Assembly: GCF_004366375.1 (NCBI RefSeq)
Contig: NZ_SOEF01000012.1
Location: 1-64,000 of the forward strand
Length of the DNA: 64,000 bases
Direction of reading: 5' to 3'
Source: Halanaerobium congolense
Lineage (GTDB): Bacteria > Bacillota > Halanaerobiia > Halanaerobiales > Halanaerobiaceae
Shown here piece by piece: positions 6,104 through 15,993 of the stretch. The stretch's first letter is position 1. Every line of letters starts with the position of its first letter. A program made the position numbers and the translations under genes. The notes under the pieces were generated by a model. The model did not search any database. It was not told where the DNA came from and worked only from the letters and a program-made list of their open reading frames with translations.

Positions 6104-9100
6104 CTATTCTCGCCAAAACCGCCCGCCTAGAGTTTTTAATATCTGCCCTGAACCATTTTCTTTTATCTCAACAATCTCTCTTACAGAAGAACTTTCTTCA
6201 TGACGAATATTTCTATCAAATATCTCACTTACTATTTTTAATTGATAAGTGACACGATACTGATTATTACCCTTTTGTTCTACAATTTCAAGATTTGTAA
6301 TCTGGAAACTTATATTATCAAAAACCCTAAAATTGCGGATAAGTGTTTCTTCCAGATCCCATAATGTAGTGCCATCAGCAGATTCCCAATCATCAGCCAG
6401 CAGACTCAAAACACCATATTCATCTTTGGACTGATATCGATAAGCAAACTCCTTATAAAAAGCATTGATTTTGTTTAATGATTGCTTTGATTTCTCCTCA
6501 TTTTTACTAACTAAATTTTCTGCTTCTTTAATCAATTTTTTCAATTTCTCCAGTAATTCCGGACATCTACTGCCGGGGTCCTCTCCCGGTAAATCTCTGT
6601 GTTCCATTTTTAATTTTTCCAATTCTTCTTCATAAAGCAAAGCATTTTCATAATCCTTTTCTCTAATAAAAAATTCAACTGAATCAATAGCTCCTTCTAT
6701 TCTATATGCCAGCTCATCATAGGGAATTAATCTTTCGCTTTTCTTGCGGTATTCTTCCTGAGCCCTGTGGTTATATTTATAAAAGACATCTCTTAAATCC
6801 TGGGCAAATTGTTTATACCTTACAGCAAGTGTATAATCTGCAAGATATTCCAGGGATTCCTCTTTTATTAAGTACTTAATTTCTTGCATTACTTTTTCGC
6901 CACTTTCATTAATAATAACTCTTCCCCCAACGGAGGCCTCTTTAGCAGCCGGAAAACTTTTCACCTCTGCAGTTAAAGGAAGCAGTTTAGAAATTTTTCT
7001 GATATTATCGATAAATTCTTTTTCTTTTATTAATCTATAATTTTCATCTATTTCTCCTTCAACAATCTCAGCTGCCTCAGCCAATATCTTTTCTGCTTCT
7101 GTAAGATTACTCTCTTTTATTACTTTGAAATTTCCAGCTTGAGCCAGGGCCTCCACAGTATTTCCCTGCAAGATATAGGCAGGATGAACGATTATATCTT
7201 CAGTTGCTCCCTTAATAGGTGGGTGTGATCTATCCGAAATTATTTTTAAATCAAGTATATCATTTAATGTCTTTAATGAATTTTTAGCATAAGTATTATA
7301 AAAACTGTAAACATTATACTCAGTAAATTTCTTCTTGATAAGCTCTATATCAGATTTCAAACCACTTATTTCACTTTCTTTCATCAGGTGTGGATATGGC
7401 TTAGCCGTTAATATCATACCATCAAATTCACTTTTTTGTTTATTCTGAGCATTTTCACCTATATAGGCATTACCCTCGGGAAGATTCAACATAAAATTGG
7501 CTTTAATTAAACCTGAGGATTCAAGGTCCTCAAATAATAGTTCTATTCTGTAGGCAGTATCTCTGACCCACTGAATATGTCGCTGAAAATCATCAGCATA
7601 ATTAACAAAAGCAGCATTGAGTTTAGCAAATACAGGAGATATTTGCTTACTTTCTTCTAACAGACGATTTATTTCTATTCCTAATTCTTTCAGTTCTTTA
7701 ACCGAAAAATCCTTATCCACCAGTTCTTTTATTTCCTCTTCTTCTTTGCCATTGGGAATCTCAATTGTTCTCCATATTTTTTCTACAGACTCTACCTGGC
7801 TCTTAACTTTACGAAGCCTCATTTCCCTCTCCATTAAATCATCAGAAGATATTGAGAGTCCTCTTGAACTTATATAGTTCTCCAGTTGGGAACTGATATC
7901 TACAAAGTGTGAAGAAATATTTATATCAGGAGAATATGAAAAAATCTCCATATAATGCTCTCGGTCACTTTCTAACCAATCAGTAATTGAAAAAGAAAGC
8001 TTATCTTTTAAAGCCACTTCTTTTCTTCTGCCATGTCTATAACTAATTCCTGGCTCAATCAATATGCCTTCTATTTTATCTAATTTACTTTCTATACTGT
8101 CATACTGCTGTTTTCTGAAACTAATTCTTCTAATGACAGCATTATGTCTATCTCTGAATGAGCGGTCGGTTTCTCTTAAATATATCTCTGCCGGTCTGAC
8201 TACAGCTTCATTAACCGCTTCTTTGGCTTGAACTACAAGTCCGCGTGAGAGAACACTTTTTTTATATTCAATTACTCTTTTTGGATTAGGATGATTTATC
8301 AAGTTTCCCCCATCATCTAGAAATAAATCACCGGGGTTTTTATTATATTTGGAATCATATTTACTGATTATTTGAGAAACTTGAGCTTCAGCAATTTCAC
8401 TGATCCTTTTTACAACTTCTCGATCTTCTGTACTGGCTTCAGAAATATTTTCTCCTTTTATGAAACGATTATATAATTTTTGCCGTCTCTCGCAGGCATA
8501 AGAAATTGATTTTAATTCTTCATTGCATTGATTATAATAAGGTCCCCATTCATAATTAATTATCCTATTGAGACCGTCAACATCCACCAGTGTATTTTTA
8601 TGTCCCCAGATTTCCTCCCGATAATGATCTGTACTGCTGGTATTTTTTAATTTACTTAGATACTCACTCTTTAATTGTTCGATATAGCTTTTATTTTTAA
8701 TAAATTCAGGTTTTTCCAGCAGACCAGATATTAATATAGTGAATATTTTGGGTATTTTTTCTACTTTATATTCTGTAGTTGTTTCATAGGCTGCGGCCGG
8801 TTCATTTATCATGGGTGGTAAATTTTCAAAAATTTTAATCCGCAACTCATGCCAGTTGCGTATATGGAGCAAGTAATCATCGGCCAGAGGTTTCATGCCA
8901 GCCCAGCTGATATCCCGGCGTTTAGGAGTCAATTCATTTTCCCATTTTACTGTTTCACTATATAACTCACTGAAAACCGAGCGTTTTTTATCCGTGTTTT
9001 TTATATTGTTAAACTGTTTATTAACAAGGATATAATTTTTTTCGCTTTCCACCAGGATTTCTCTATATGAATCTTCCCTAGCCTGAATTTCCTTTATTTT

Positions 9101-10030
9101 CGCAAAAGCACTGATCATATCACCAATATTAGAACTAAATTCACCAAATTCCTGAGAAAATACTTCGAACTCAGTCATTAATTTATTTAATTCCTTTTCT
9201 TTATACCACCTCTGTGCTTCCAGATTAACATCTTCCATTAACTGTCTGATCCAGTTACGGGCTGTATTTTTATATTTACCAGTAAGGGCAGCCACTTCTT
9301 CATTTTCAGCTGTATCGATTCCGGCTCCAATAGTACGTAAATTGTTGAGCCAGCTGCCCCAGCTTTCTTCCGGCCATTCTTCTCCCAGACGCTGCTCTAC
9401 ATAGGCCCTTACCATTGTTCGTCCAGAAGGGTCAGTGACAATATATTTATTGAAAAAGTAATCCACTGTATCAGAATTTACCGGTATCTGTTTCATCTCT
9501 CCCTCTTCAGCTGAAAAAAGGCGCCGATCCTTATGCATCATGTAGAATAATCTGGCTATCTCTGTTTCAGCCTTTGTGTCTTTTACCATCTGGTGAGATT
9601 GGTAGGTTAACTTCGCCGCCGCCCAGGTAGCATTGACCAGGGGATGATCCACTGTATTTACAGTTGTCTCTAAAGTCTGATAGAGAGCTTCATCATATCT
9701 GCCTGCATCCACAGCCAGAGCAAACTCAGTAATACCATTTATAACGGTCTGAATAGTATCAAATTTTCCCTTGATTTGATTTATCTGGCTTTCGCCAAGA
9801 TTACCAGTAATTAAATTTTCATAACCACCTGCTGCCTCCCACAACCAGTCGTTATATTGGTCCTTTGAAAAATTTTTTATTCCAGCTGCTGCATCCTGAC
9901 TATTAGCTATTTCAGCAACAATATCCAGACCTTCTCCTGCTAAGTCTGACAGAGCTGCAGCAGGCTGAATTAGACTGCAGAAAAGTATAATTAATAATAT
10001 TAAGCTTAAAAATAATTTGTTAAAACTCAT
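6104..10030 (-). CDS. Very large exported coiled-coil protein with C-terminal NTF2-like domain
   Basis: 1308 residues. Residues 1-26 are a clear Sec signal peptide (hydrophobic LFLSLILLIILF, cleavage after AAA), with no later membrane segment, so the mature protein is periplasmic or surface-bound. Most of it is charged and helical, with long E/K-rich stretches likely to form coiled coils. The last ~125 residues (from INAFYKEFAYRY; includes DDWESADGTTLWDLEE and YRVTYQLKIV) look like an NTF2/SnoaL-like fold. The next gene upstream has a similar domain. It is the last of three same-strand genes with a beta-barrel protein at the head, suggesting a scaffold or secretion-related envelope complex. 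No family name is recognised and no enzymatic motif is visible. An inter-gene hairpin (10116-10155) may lower its expression. Confidence 0.8.
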   Translation of the reverse strand: MSFNKLFLSLILLIILFCSLIQPAAALSDLAGEGLDIVAEIANSQDAAAGIKNFSKDQYNDWLWEAAGGYENLITGNLGESQINQIKGKFDTIQTVINGITEFALAVDAGRYDEALYQTLETTVNTVDHPLVNATWAAAKLTYQSHQMVKDTKAETEIARLFYMMHKDRRLFSAEEGEMKQIPVNSDTVDYFFNKYIVTDPSGRTMVRAYVEQRLGEEWPEESWGSWLNNLRTIGAGIDTAENEEVAALTGKYKNTARNWIRQLMEDVNLEAQRWYKEKELNKLMTEFEVFSQEFGEFSSNIGDMISAFAKIKEIQAREDSYREILVESEKNYILVNKQFNNIKNTDKKRSVFSELYSETVKWENELTPKRRDISWAGMKPLADDYLLHIRNWHELRIKIFENLPPMINEPAAAYETTTEYKVEKIPKIFTILISGLLEKPEFIKNKSYIEQLKSEYLSKLKNTSSTDHYREEIWGHKNTLVDVDGLNRIINYEWGPYYNQCNEELKSISYACERRQKLYNRFIKGENISEASTEDREVVKRISEIAEAQVSQIISKYDSKYNKNPGDLFLDDGGNLINHPNPKRVIEYKKSVLSRGLVVQAKEAVNEAVVRPAEIYLRETDRSFRDRHNAVIRRISFRKQQYDSIESKLDKIEGILIEPGISYRHGRRKEVALKDKLSFSITDWLESDREHYMEIFSYSPDINISSHFVDISSQLENYISSRGLSISSDDLMEREMRLRKVKSQVESVEKIWRTIEIPNGKEEEEIKELVDKDFSVKELKELGIEINRLLEESKQISPVFAKLNAAFVNYADDFQRHIQWVRDTAYRIELLFEDLESSGLIKANFMLNLPEGNAYIGENAQNKQKSEFDGMILTAKPYPHLMKESEISGLKSDIELIKKKFTEYNVYSFYNTYAKNSLKTLNDILDLKIISDRSHPPIKGATEDIIVHPAYILQGNTVEALAQAGNFKVIKESNLTEAEKILAEAAEIVEGEIDENYRLIKEKEFIDNIRKISKLLPLTAEVKSFPAAKEASVGGRVIINESGEKVMQEIKYLIKEESLEYLADYTLAVRYKQFAQDLRDVFYKYNHRAQEEYRKKSERLIPYDELAYRIEGAIDSVEFFIREKDYENALLYEEELEKLKMEHRDLPGEDPGSRCPELLEKLKKLIKEAENLVSKNEEKSKQSLNKINAFYKEFAYRYQSKDEYGVLSLLADDWESADGTTLWDLEETLIRNFRVFDNISFQITNLEIVEQKGNNQYRVTYQLKIVSEIFDRNIRHEESSSVREIVEIKENGSGQILKTLGGRFWRE

Positions 10031-10115
10031 TTAAAAAACCTCCTTAGCAACAGGAATCTAATTATTAACAAAATACCTTCTACTATTATTTTCTTAATTT
10101 CAAATAGATAGGGAA

Positions 10116-10155
10116 AGGAGTAAGTGCCTATTAAAAATTAAGCAGCACTACTCCT
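10116..10155 (-). terminator. Hairpin in the gap between two envelope genes (possible attenuator)
   Basis: AGGAGTA-GTGC pairs with GCAC-(T)-TACTCCT (one bulged base, 17-nt loop). The following bases have only a short T stretch, so partial termination or mRNA processing between the 459-residue and 1308-residue genes is more likely than full termination. Confidence 0.5.
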
Positions 10156-10191
10156 CTCCTCTTGATTTATTTAAACACCCTTTTATTCATA

Positions 10192-10225
10192 ATGGAAAAG
10201 TTAAAACTATGGAAAAGTTAAAACT
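10192..10225. repeat. 17-bp perfect tandem duplication across a stop codon
   Basis: ATGGAAAAGTTAAAACT occurs at 10192-10208 and again at 10209-10225. The inner copy contains the stop and last codons of the Ig/NTF2-like gene. It looks like a recent slippage event at the 3' end of the gene. Confidence 0.9.
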
Positions 10226-11597
10226 GCCTGCCTCCATCATCTCGATATTTGTATTTAAATCTAATTCTATAAAATACCTCGCCTATATCTGCATCATACT
10301 CACTATTTACTTCTTCAGCTTCTTCAAAATAAACAACTGCATAATTACCGTCTGGTAAAGAAAGGCCATAACATATATCCCATGTAATACCGTAAGGCAA
10401 ATCCCATTGTTCAACATAACCAGTCTCAGGTAATTCTGTTACGTTATTAATATCTGTTTCATTTAATTCTAATACCCTGACATCGTCATTCAAAAATATT
10501 ATATTTGTTTCAATATAAAAATCACAATATCCGGTAAATCTCTCCAGTATTTGTCCATCAGAAAAACGATATCCTTGATTATACCAGTTGCCATTTCCAT
10601 CATAAAAAACTGAAGCTATACTTTTTTCTCCACTTTCATAAGCAGGCATTTCTGAACCGCCACTGTTATCATCTTCATTGTTCATTTCAGCAGTCTCATT
10701 CACTATTTCATCAATAGATTTCAATTCAATATTCCCCTGATCATCAACTGCAATTACCTGCTCATTTTCAGCTGAATTAATAACCCCGGAGGCTACATTT
10801 GAGGCATCACTGACTCCAAATATCAGAGGATGTCTCATACTATAAAGCACAGGTCCCTGTTCTTCCAAATTAAAGACAAATTCTGTTAAACCGCTATCAG
10901 CTAAAGTACTGCCGTCATTATTTGATATTAGTCTCCGATCATATTGTAGTACTATGGAAATCATACCATCATTATTAATGGCCAGATTTATTAGATTATA
11001 TTCAATCGCGATATCAGCAAAATTACTAAAATCTTTATTTAAAGCCTGTTCTAATATAACATCTCCACCTACGAAATCCCAGCTAACATATTCCATAAAA
11101 CTATTAATATTCTGCATTTCATAGGCAGTAAACATTTCAGCTAATCTTTCTTCAATTACCTGCTGGTAATTAGATTCCGAAACAATTACCTTTTTATAAG
11201 TCTCATCAACTTCATTTGTCCTACCTGCTGTTTCCATAGCTTCTATATATATCTCGTATTCCCGACCAATTTCAGGACTAAAATAATACTGGAATGCACC
11301 ATCATCTGAAAGTTCCGCACTATCCCATGTCTCTTTACCATCTATTGAAACCAGGACACTTCCTATTGTTCCCTTTCTGATAACTGCTCTGCCCTGTATA
11401 TTAATCAATCCATCTTCAAGCAAATCCTGGTAGAGTGTAATCTCCTGGCCGCTTTCATCATAAGAAATTCCATTTATATATAAATAGCTTATATTCACCT
11501 GATCCTGATTTTTGCCAAATAACCACCAGAAAGCCTCTGCCTCCAGTGGGCAAAAAATCATCAACATAATTAATAAGATAATAATGAAATTTTTCAT
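10218..11597 (-). CDS. Exported protein with Ig-like and NTF2-like domains
   Basis: 459 residues. Residues 1-22 are a signal peptide (IIILLIMLMIFC, cleavage after AEA). Residues about 30-145 look like a bacterial Ig-like beta sandwich (SVLVSIDGKETWDSAEL, YEIYIEAMETAGRTNE). Residues about 147-255 form an NTF2-like domain (EERLAEMFTAYEMQNINSFMEY is its first part). The last ~165 residues are beta-rich and unassigned. It starts 14 nt after the beta-barrel gene, with AGGAGGTG before the ATG, so the two are co-transcribed. Acidic throughout, which fits a halophile. Likely a periplasmic or cell-surface partner of the barrel protein; the exact role is unknown. Confidence 0.75.
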   Translation of the reverse strand: MKNFIIILLIMLMIFCPLEAEAFWWLFGKNQDQVNISYLYINGISYDESGQEITLYQDLLEDGLINIQGRAVIRKGTIGSVLVSIDGKETWDSAELSDDGAFQYYFSPEIGREYEIYIEAMETAGRTNEVDETYKKVIVSESNYQQVIEERLAEMFTAYEMQNINSFMEYVSWDFVGGDVILEQALNKDFSNFADIAIEYNLINLAINNDGMISIVLQYDRRLISNNDGSTLADSGLTEFVFNLEEQGPVLYSMRHPLIFGVSDASNVASGVINSAENEQVIAVDDQGNIELKSIDEIVNETAEMNNEDDNSGGSEMPAYESGEKSIASVFYDGNGNWYNQGYRFSDGQILERFTGYCDFYIETNIIFLNDDVRVLELNETDINNVTELPETGYVEQWDLPYGITWDICYGLSLPDGNYAVVYFEEAEEVNSEYDADIGEVFYRIRFKYKYRDDGGRQF

Positions 11598-11611
11598 TTT
11601 TTCACACCTCC

Positions 11612-13198
11612 TTAAAAGTTTATAGTAATTCCACTAGAAATGCTATTTTCTCTGATATCTTTATCAGAATTTTCGCTATAACTCAAGTCATTATACTTTA
11701 ATCTTAAATATATACGTCCCTGATTATATTTTTCTAAAAATAAAGGTCTATAATAAAAACTAAAATTTGCGAATAATTTTCTGATATCTTCCTCTTCTCT
11801 ATTGTCTTCCTTCTCCCCAAATCTAATACTTGAATTAATTCTACTCTCTGGTATATCCAGACCAAGTTCAAAAGATTTTTCAAAACTACTATTACTAATA
11901 TCCTCAGTCTCATTATCATTATTAAAATATCCAAATCTAAGAGTAGGTCTTAGTATATATTTATTTATAGTTTTTCTTGTACTTAAAGAAATATTAGAGG
12001 TTAACTCATCCTCTTTTTTTAAATCATCACCTAGCTCTGATTCTTGATCTGAATAACTCATACTTATTCTCATATCTAGCAGTTTAAATCTATCACGATA
12101 GTTTACAGTATATCTGTTATCCTTTACTAACATATCGTCTGATTCTTTTTTATTCAAATTATATTTAAATGAAGTTGAAGCATAACGCCTATTAAAAATA
12201 TGTCTAATACTAACTCCTAACCCCGGTTTATGATAATAGGTGGTGGAAGATTTTGTTCCATCCAAATTATCATAAAAATAGATATAATCAAAATTATAAT
12301 TAATTCGCTCACTATACCGGTAAAGTAGAGAACCTTTATATTTTACTCTATCTGCCGTAGCCGAACCTAAAAGAGTCTTAAAACCGGGTTCAACACGTTC
12401 ATAATCAATTGACGCTCTACCCTCTTTAGCGTTGGAAAATATTTTAATTTTATGAGCAGTTCCTGAAAAACTACTATTTTCAGATTCTTCAGTATCCCCA
12501 TATGCAGAACTACCTTTTACAGTGAGCCCTTGTATTGGATAATATTCCCAATTAAAGCCATAGATATCATTATCATAGAGAATATCATTATCATTAACAC
12601 CCTTCTCATCATTAGTCTTTAATAGACTTAAACCCCACTTAAACTTCTCATTTTGCCTATTATTATAATTCATCCCCCAACTCTTTCTTGAAACTGCCTG
12701 ATAGTCATCATTAAAAATATTTTCCCATCTCGGATAATCATAACCAAAAACAAATTTAAAGTTCCCATTATTCGGACTATTGTATTTATAAGAAATTCCC
12801 TTCAAAGAACTATTTAACACATATTGATCAAAATATTCAAAAGTATCACCTATGTTAAATACTGATGAATTGTCTTTGCTGCTAATGCTGGCTTTAAGAC
12901 GAGAAATTAATAGATCTTGCTCTTCACTGATTCTATCTTCCTGTGTATTGAGCCCCATATTGAATAGAAAATTATATTTATCCATCTCATTTCTATTAGT
13001 ATAATTAAAATTCCCATTATACTTAAAACCATCATTAAGAATACTATTATTAGCCCCAGGTCCTGAAACATCATTACTAATTAACTCTACTTCACTTAAT
13101 ACTATAGAGTCCGCCTTAACATTAACTGCCGCTATAAAGACATATATTAATATGAAACATAAAACATATAACTTGAAAATACTTGTTTTTTTAAACAA
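11612..13198 (-). CDS. Predicted outer-membrane beta-barrel protein
   Basis: 528 residues. Signal peptide at 1-29 (LYVLCFILIYVFIAAV, cleavage after VKA). The mature part is rich in alternating polar/aromatic strands (NFDYIYFYDN, FKWGLSLL, IYLRLKYNDLSY), with many Y/N/S and few hydrophobic helices. It ends in SSGITINF, a C-terminal phenylalanine preceded by alternating hydrophobics, which is the usual beta-signal read by BamA. Head of the three-gene envelope cluster. Barrel strand count and substrate cannot be read by eye; similarity to a named porin family was not recognised. It supports a diderm host. Confidence 0.75.
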   Translation of the reverse strand: MFKKTSIFKLYVLCFILIYVFIAAVNVKADSIVLSEVELISNDVSGPGANNSILNDGFKYNGNFNYTNRNEMDKYNFLFNMGLNTQEDRISEEQDLLISRLKASISSKDNSSVFNIGDTFEYFDQYVLNSSLKGISYKYNSPNNGNFKFVFGYDYPRWENIFNDDYQAVSRKSWGMNYNNRQNEKFKWGLSLLKTNDEKGVNDNDILYDNDIYGFNWEYYPIQGLTVKGSSAYGDTEESENSSFSGTAHKIKIFSNAKEGRASIDYERVEPGFKTLLGSATADRVKYKGSLLYRYSERINYNFDYIYFYDNLDGTKSSTTYYHKPGLGVSIRHIFNRRYASTSFKYNLNKKESDDMLVKDNRYTVNYRDRFKLLDMRISMSYSDQESELGDDLKKEDELTSNISLSTRKTINKYILRPTLRFGYFNNDNETEDISNSSFEKSFELGLDIPESRINSSIRFGEKEDNREEEDIRKLFANFSFYYRPLFLEKYNQGRIYLRLKYNDLSYSENSDKDIRENSISSGITINF

Positions 13199-13330
13199 TA
13201 AAATCTAACCTCCTTTTTATTTGGGTATATTCTCGGCTAAATAATCCTTTATATTTCATGGGCTCAAAGGCCCTAATTTTATCTATATCTAAAATCAATT
13301 CTTTAAATTATATAAGCTTCCCCCATTAAA

Positions 13331-13510
13331 TTAGACACAAAGTTTAGGCAATTTCCTGTCGTTTTCATAATCTTCTAAACTTTTATAATTTAACGCCGAA
13401 TACATTCTGATTCTGTTGTGGTAAACAGTTATATATTTAAAAATTCCTGTCTTGCCTGGCTTCCTATAGCGGCCGCTATGCTGCCATTGTATTTTAGCTA
13501 TTTTTAGTTT
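13331..13510 (-). pseudogene. IS3-family transposase OrfB, C-terminal remnant
   Basis: The minus strand encodes IFKYITVYHNRIRMYSALNY, then KSLEDYE, and stops at 13331. This is the typical end of IS3-family DDE transposases (integrase core C-terminus with YNRxRxHSAL). Past the stop, TGTCTAATTTAATGGGGG resembles an IS3 terminal inverted repeat. Stops interrupt the frame upstream of about 13510. Dead fragment. Confidence 0.75.
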
Positions 13511-13862
13511 TAGTTTATCGTTTTTAAGTTATCTTTGACTGGGTTTTCTATCCAGACAGTCATAGAAAGTAGACTGGAAACCTTCTAATACCTGGTATAT
13601 TTTCGTCACGGGAACACGGGAAATCGCTCTCTGTGTCACTGGATAAAATCATAGATTACCATAATTATATTACTATTAATATAAAAAATAAATTACCCAA
13701 ATGGGTAATTTATCATAATCATAAGCAAATTTTATAAAAATAAAACTTACAATATCAATATTTTACTCTATATAAGTAAAGCTGAATATAATGTTTCTAA
13801 GCCCGTCGAAGAGATTCCCAAAAGTTTTTTGTAGTAATTTAAATTATGCCAGTTAACTTGAC
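13511..13862. other. IS debris and palindrome, no gene
   Basis: Between the two transposase remnants there is no open frame worth reporting. It holds a perfect 11-bp inverted repeat ATAAATTACCC-AAAT-GGGTAATTTAT (13688-13713), which could be a terminator, though the T tract is weak, or the arm of a small element. Confidence 0.5.
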
Positions 13863-14048
13863 ATGATCGTTTTCTTCCTTCAAAATGATAATATCTCTGA
13901 GCTCTGCCGTAAACATGGTATTTATGAGAGTCAGTTTTATCAGTGGAAAAAAAGACTTATTGGTTCTGCAGGCAAAGTTTTTAGAAACAAAAAGAAAAAA
14001 GATCCTGAAAAAGAGAAACCTAAAGATGAAGTTGAAAGATGTAGATGA
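13863..14048 (+). pseudogene. IS3-family OrfA (HTH) remnant
   Basis: 61 residues; ISELCRKHGIYESQFYQWKK is the helix-turn-helix of IS3 OrfA proteins (HTH_Tnp_1). There is no proper start context, and the frame ends soon after a lysine-rich stretch without an OrfB to follow. It points the opposite way to the OrfB remnant at 13331, so the two are either from different insertions or rearranged. Confidence 0.65.
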
Positions 14049-14185
14049 TAAAATAGATTTTACAGAAAACGCTCAATAAGATTTTACGGATATTACTAGA
14101 TAATGTAAAAACACAGATTTTGTGATGGTAAATATATTAAATTAATCCTGTACAGTGAAAACTATAGTGATTTAATCTACACTCA

Positions 14186-14380
14186 TCAGATTCCATCTTC
14201 CAGTTTAAAATTTAAATCCATTCTTTCTGTATTTGTTTCTACTTCTGCAAACTCAGTTTCCAGATAGGAGACAATTCCAGACATCTCGACCTTTAAAAAA
14301 TCAGCAAATAACTTATCTATATCGTGCATTACGGAAAACGTAAGTAGTATATAATACCTGTTCGGAAGATCAGTTAGCAT
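14186..14380 (-). CDS. Small ORF overlapping the end of the diguanylate cyclase gene
   Basis: 64 residues, starting inside the last codons of the GGDEF gene (7-nt overlap) and ending at 14186. Acidic C-terminus (EVETNTERMDLNFKLEDGI). I do not recognise it. The overlap would fit translational coupling, but the sequence reads like the tail of a larger protein that was joined here by a deletion. Low certainty that it is a functional gene. Confidence 0.35.
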   Translation of the reverse strand: MLTDLPNRYYILLTFSVMHDIDKLFADFLKVEMSGIVSYLETEFAEVETNTERMDLNFKLEDGI

Positions 14381-15993
14381 CTACCTGTAAACTTCTGCTC
14401 ATACATCTTTTCATCAGCCTTATTGTAACATTTTTTAATATTTTTAGCACTGGGATTATGGTTATTACAATCTGTTGTTTCAAAACCCAGTGCAACACTC
14501 AAAGGTTCAGGCAATTCTTCTTTTTCATTAACTTCTTCTATCCTATCCAAAATTCTTTCAGTTACCTCCTCAGCTGCATTATAATTAGTGTCAGGCAGAA
14601 TCACTACAAATTCATCTCCACCTATTCGGGCAACAATATCCTCTGTTCTTAAACTACTTTTTATAGCTTCCGCTGTTAGTTCAATATATCTATCGCCCAT
14701 GCTGTGACCATAATTATCATTGATATCCTTCAGCCTGTTTATATCTCCAACAATAATACTAATTGGATATTTTCTAGAATTACTCAAGCGCTTAAGTTCT
14801 TCATTAAAGTATCTCCTGTTATAAAGACCTGTTAGTTCATCATGATTGGAAAGGTATTCAATTTCTGCTGCCGCCCTTTTCTCTCGGTCTATATCAATAT
14901 GAACTCCTACAATCCGAATGGCATTTCCAGCTTCATCTCTTTCAGTCACTTTTCCAATATCTCTAATCCACTTCCAGCTGCCTGACTTAGTTTTTAATCG
15001 ATGCTCATTATAATATTTTTCAGTTTTACCTTCTAGATGATCTTCTAAATCTTTTAAAGCCTGTTCCTTATCATCAGGATGAACTAAATTAAGCCAGGTA
15101 TTAAGGTTATTCTCCAGCTCAGAAAGTTCATATCCCAGCATCTGGGCCCAGTTTTCATTAAAATGAATGTATTCTTCTGCTGCATTCCAGTCCCAAATTC
15201 CGATAGTAGCACCAGAAACAGCCAATTCAAGTCTCTCCTTAACTTCCTTTAATTCCTTTTCTCTTTCTTTACTCTCAGTAATATCATCAACCACAGCATA
15301 TATTAGTCTGTCATGTTCTTTATTATCTACAGAAAAAATATGAACATTGCAGTATTTGATTTTATTATCAACTTTAAATCTTACTTCATTTTCCCAATCT
15401 TCTTTTGCCAAAATTTCATTGATTTCTTTTTCTATATTGTTTGATTCTTCATATAAATCAACAACATTCAAAACAAGCTTATTTTTAATATCACTTTTTG
15501 AAATCTCAAATATTTCTTCAAATTTATTATTGGCATCCAATATCCTAAATTCTGAGTTCAGTAAAATGATTCCTTCCAATGAGTTAGTAAAGAAATTCTC
15601 AAAAATTATATTCTGATTTTTTAACTCCTGCTTTTGCTGTATGCGGTGAGAAATATCTATAATCTCAAAAAGCATTTTTTCTTCATCTAATTGTGAATAA
15701 CGGAAATTAAAATATTTATAATCACCAGCAGCAGTTGTAATTTTATATGTTCGATCCTGAATATTATTTTCTAGATCATACTCAAAATATCTTTTTGCTT
15801 TCTCTCTAGATTTCGGATCTGGATAAGCTTTTTTGTACCAGTCTTTCATTGTTTTAATTTCAGCTTCTGTATATCCAGTCATCTCTCTAATAGTCTGGTT
15901 AGTAAATAAAAACTGGCCCTGTTGGTCAGCAATTACAACTCCAATTGATAATTTATTTATTAAATTCTTCATTAATTGATCATCTCTTTCCAT
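14374..15993 (-). CDS. Multi-PAS diguanylate cyclase (GGDEF)
   Basis: 539 residues, no membrane segment, cytosolic. Three PAS domains in order: about 10-115 (LSIGVVIADQQGQFLFTNQ), 125-240 (FTNSLEGIILLNSEFRILDA) and 250-375 (ATIGIWDWNAAEEYIHFNEN, ending in a PAC-type WIRDIGKVTERDEAGN). Then a GGDEF domain from HDELTGLYNRR to the C-terminus with the active-site signature ARIGGDEF intact, so it should make cyclic di-GMP from two GTP. No RxxD inhibitory site is evident just before GGDEF. No EAL domain. It ends abruptly at QKFTGRC after ADEKMYE, normal to slightly short for the family. Monocistronic or coupled to the small ORF downstream. The sensed signal is unknown. Confidence 0.92.
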   Translation of the reverse strand: MERDDQLMKNLINKLSIGVVIADQQGQFLFTNQTIREMTGYTEAEIKTMKDWYKKAYPDPKSREKAKRYFEYDLENNIQDRTYKITTAAGDYKYFNFRYSQLDEEKMLFEIIDISHRIQQKQELKNQNIIFENFFTNSLEGIILLNSEFRILDANNKFEEIFEISKSDIKNKLVLNVVDLYEESNNIEKEINEILAKEDWENEVRFKVDNKIKYCNVHIFSVDNKEHDRLIYAVVDDITESKEREKELKEVKERLELAVSGATIGIWDWNAAEEYIHFNENWAQMLGYELSELENNLNTWLNLVHPDDKEQALKDLEDHLEGKTEKYYNEHRLKTKSGSWKWIRDIGKVTERDEAGNAIRIVGVHIDIDREKRAAAEIEYLSNHDELTGLYNRRYFNEELKRLSNSRKYPISIIVGDINRLKDINDNYGHSMGDRYIELTAEAIKSSLRTEDIVARIGGDEFVVILPDTNYNAAEEVTERILDRIEEVNEKEELPEPLSVALGFETTDCNNHNPSAKNIKKCYNKADEKMYEQKFTGRC

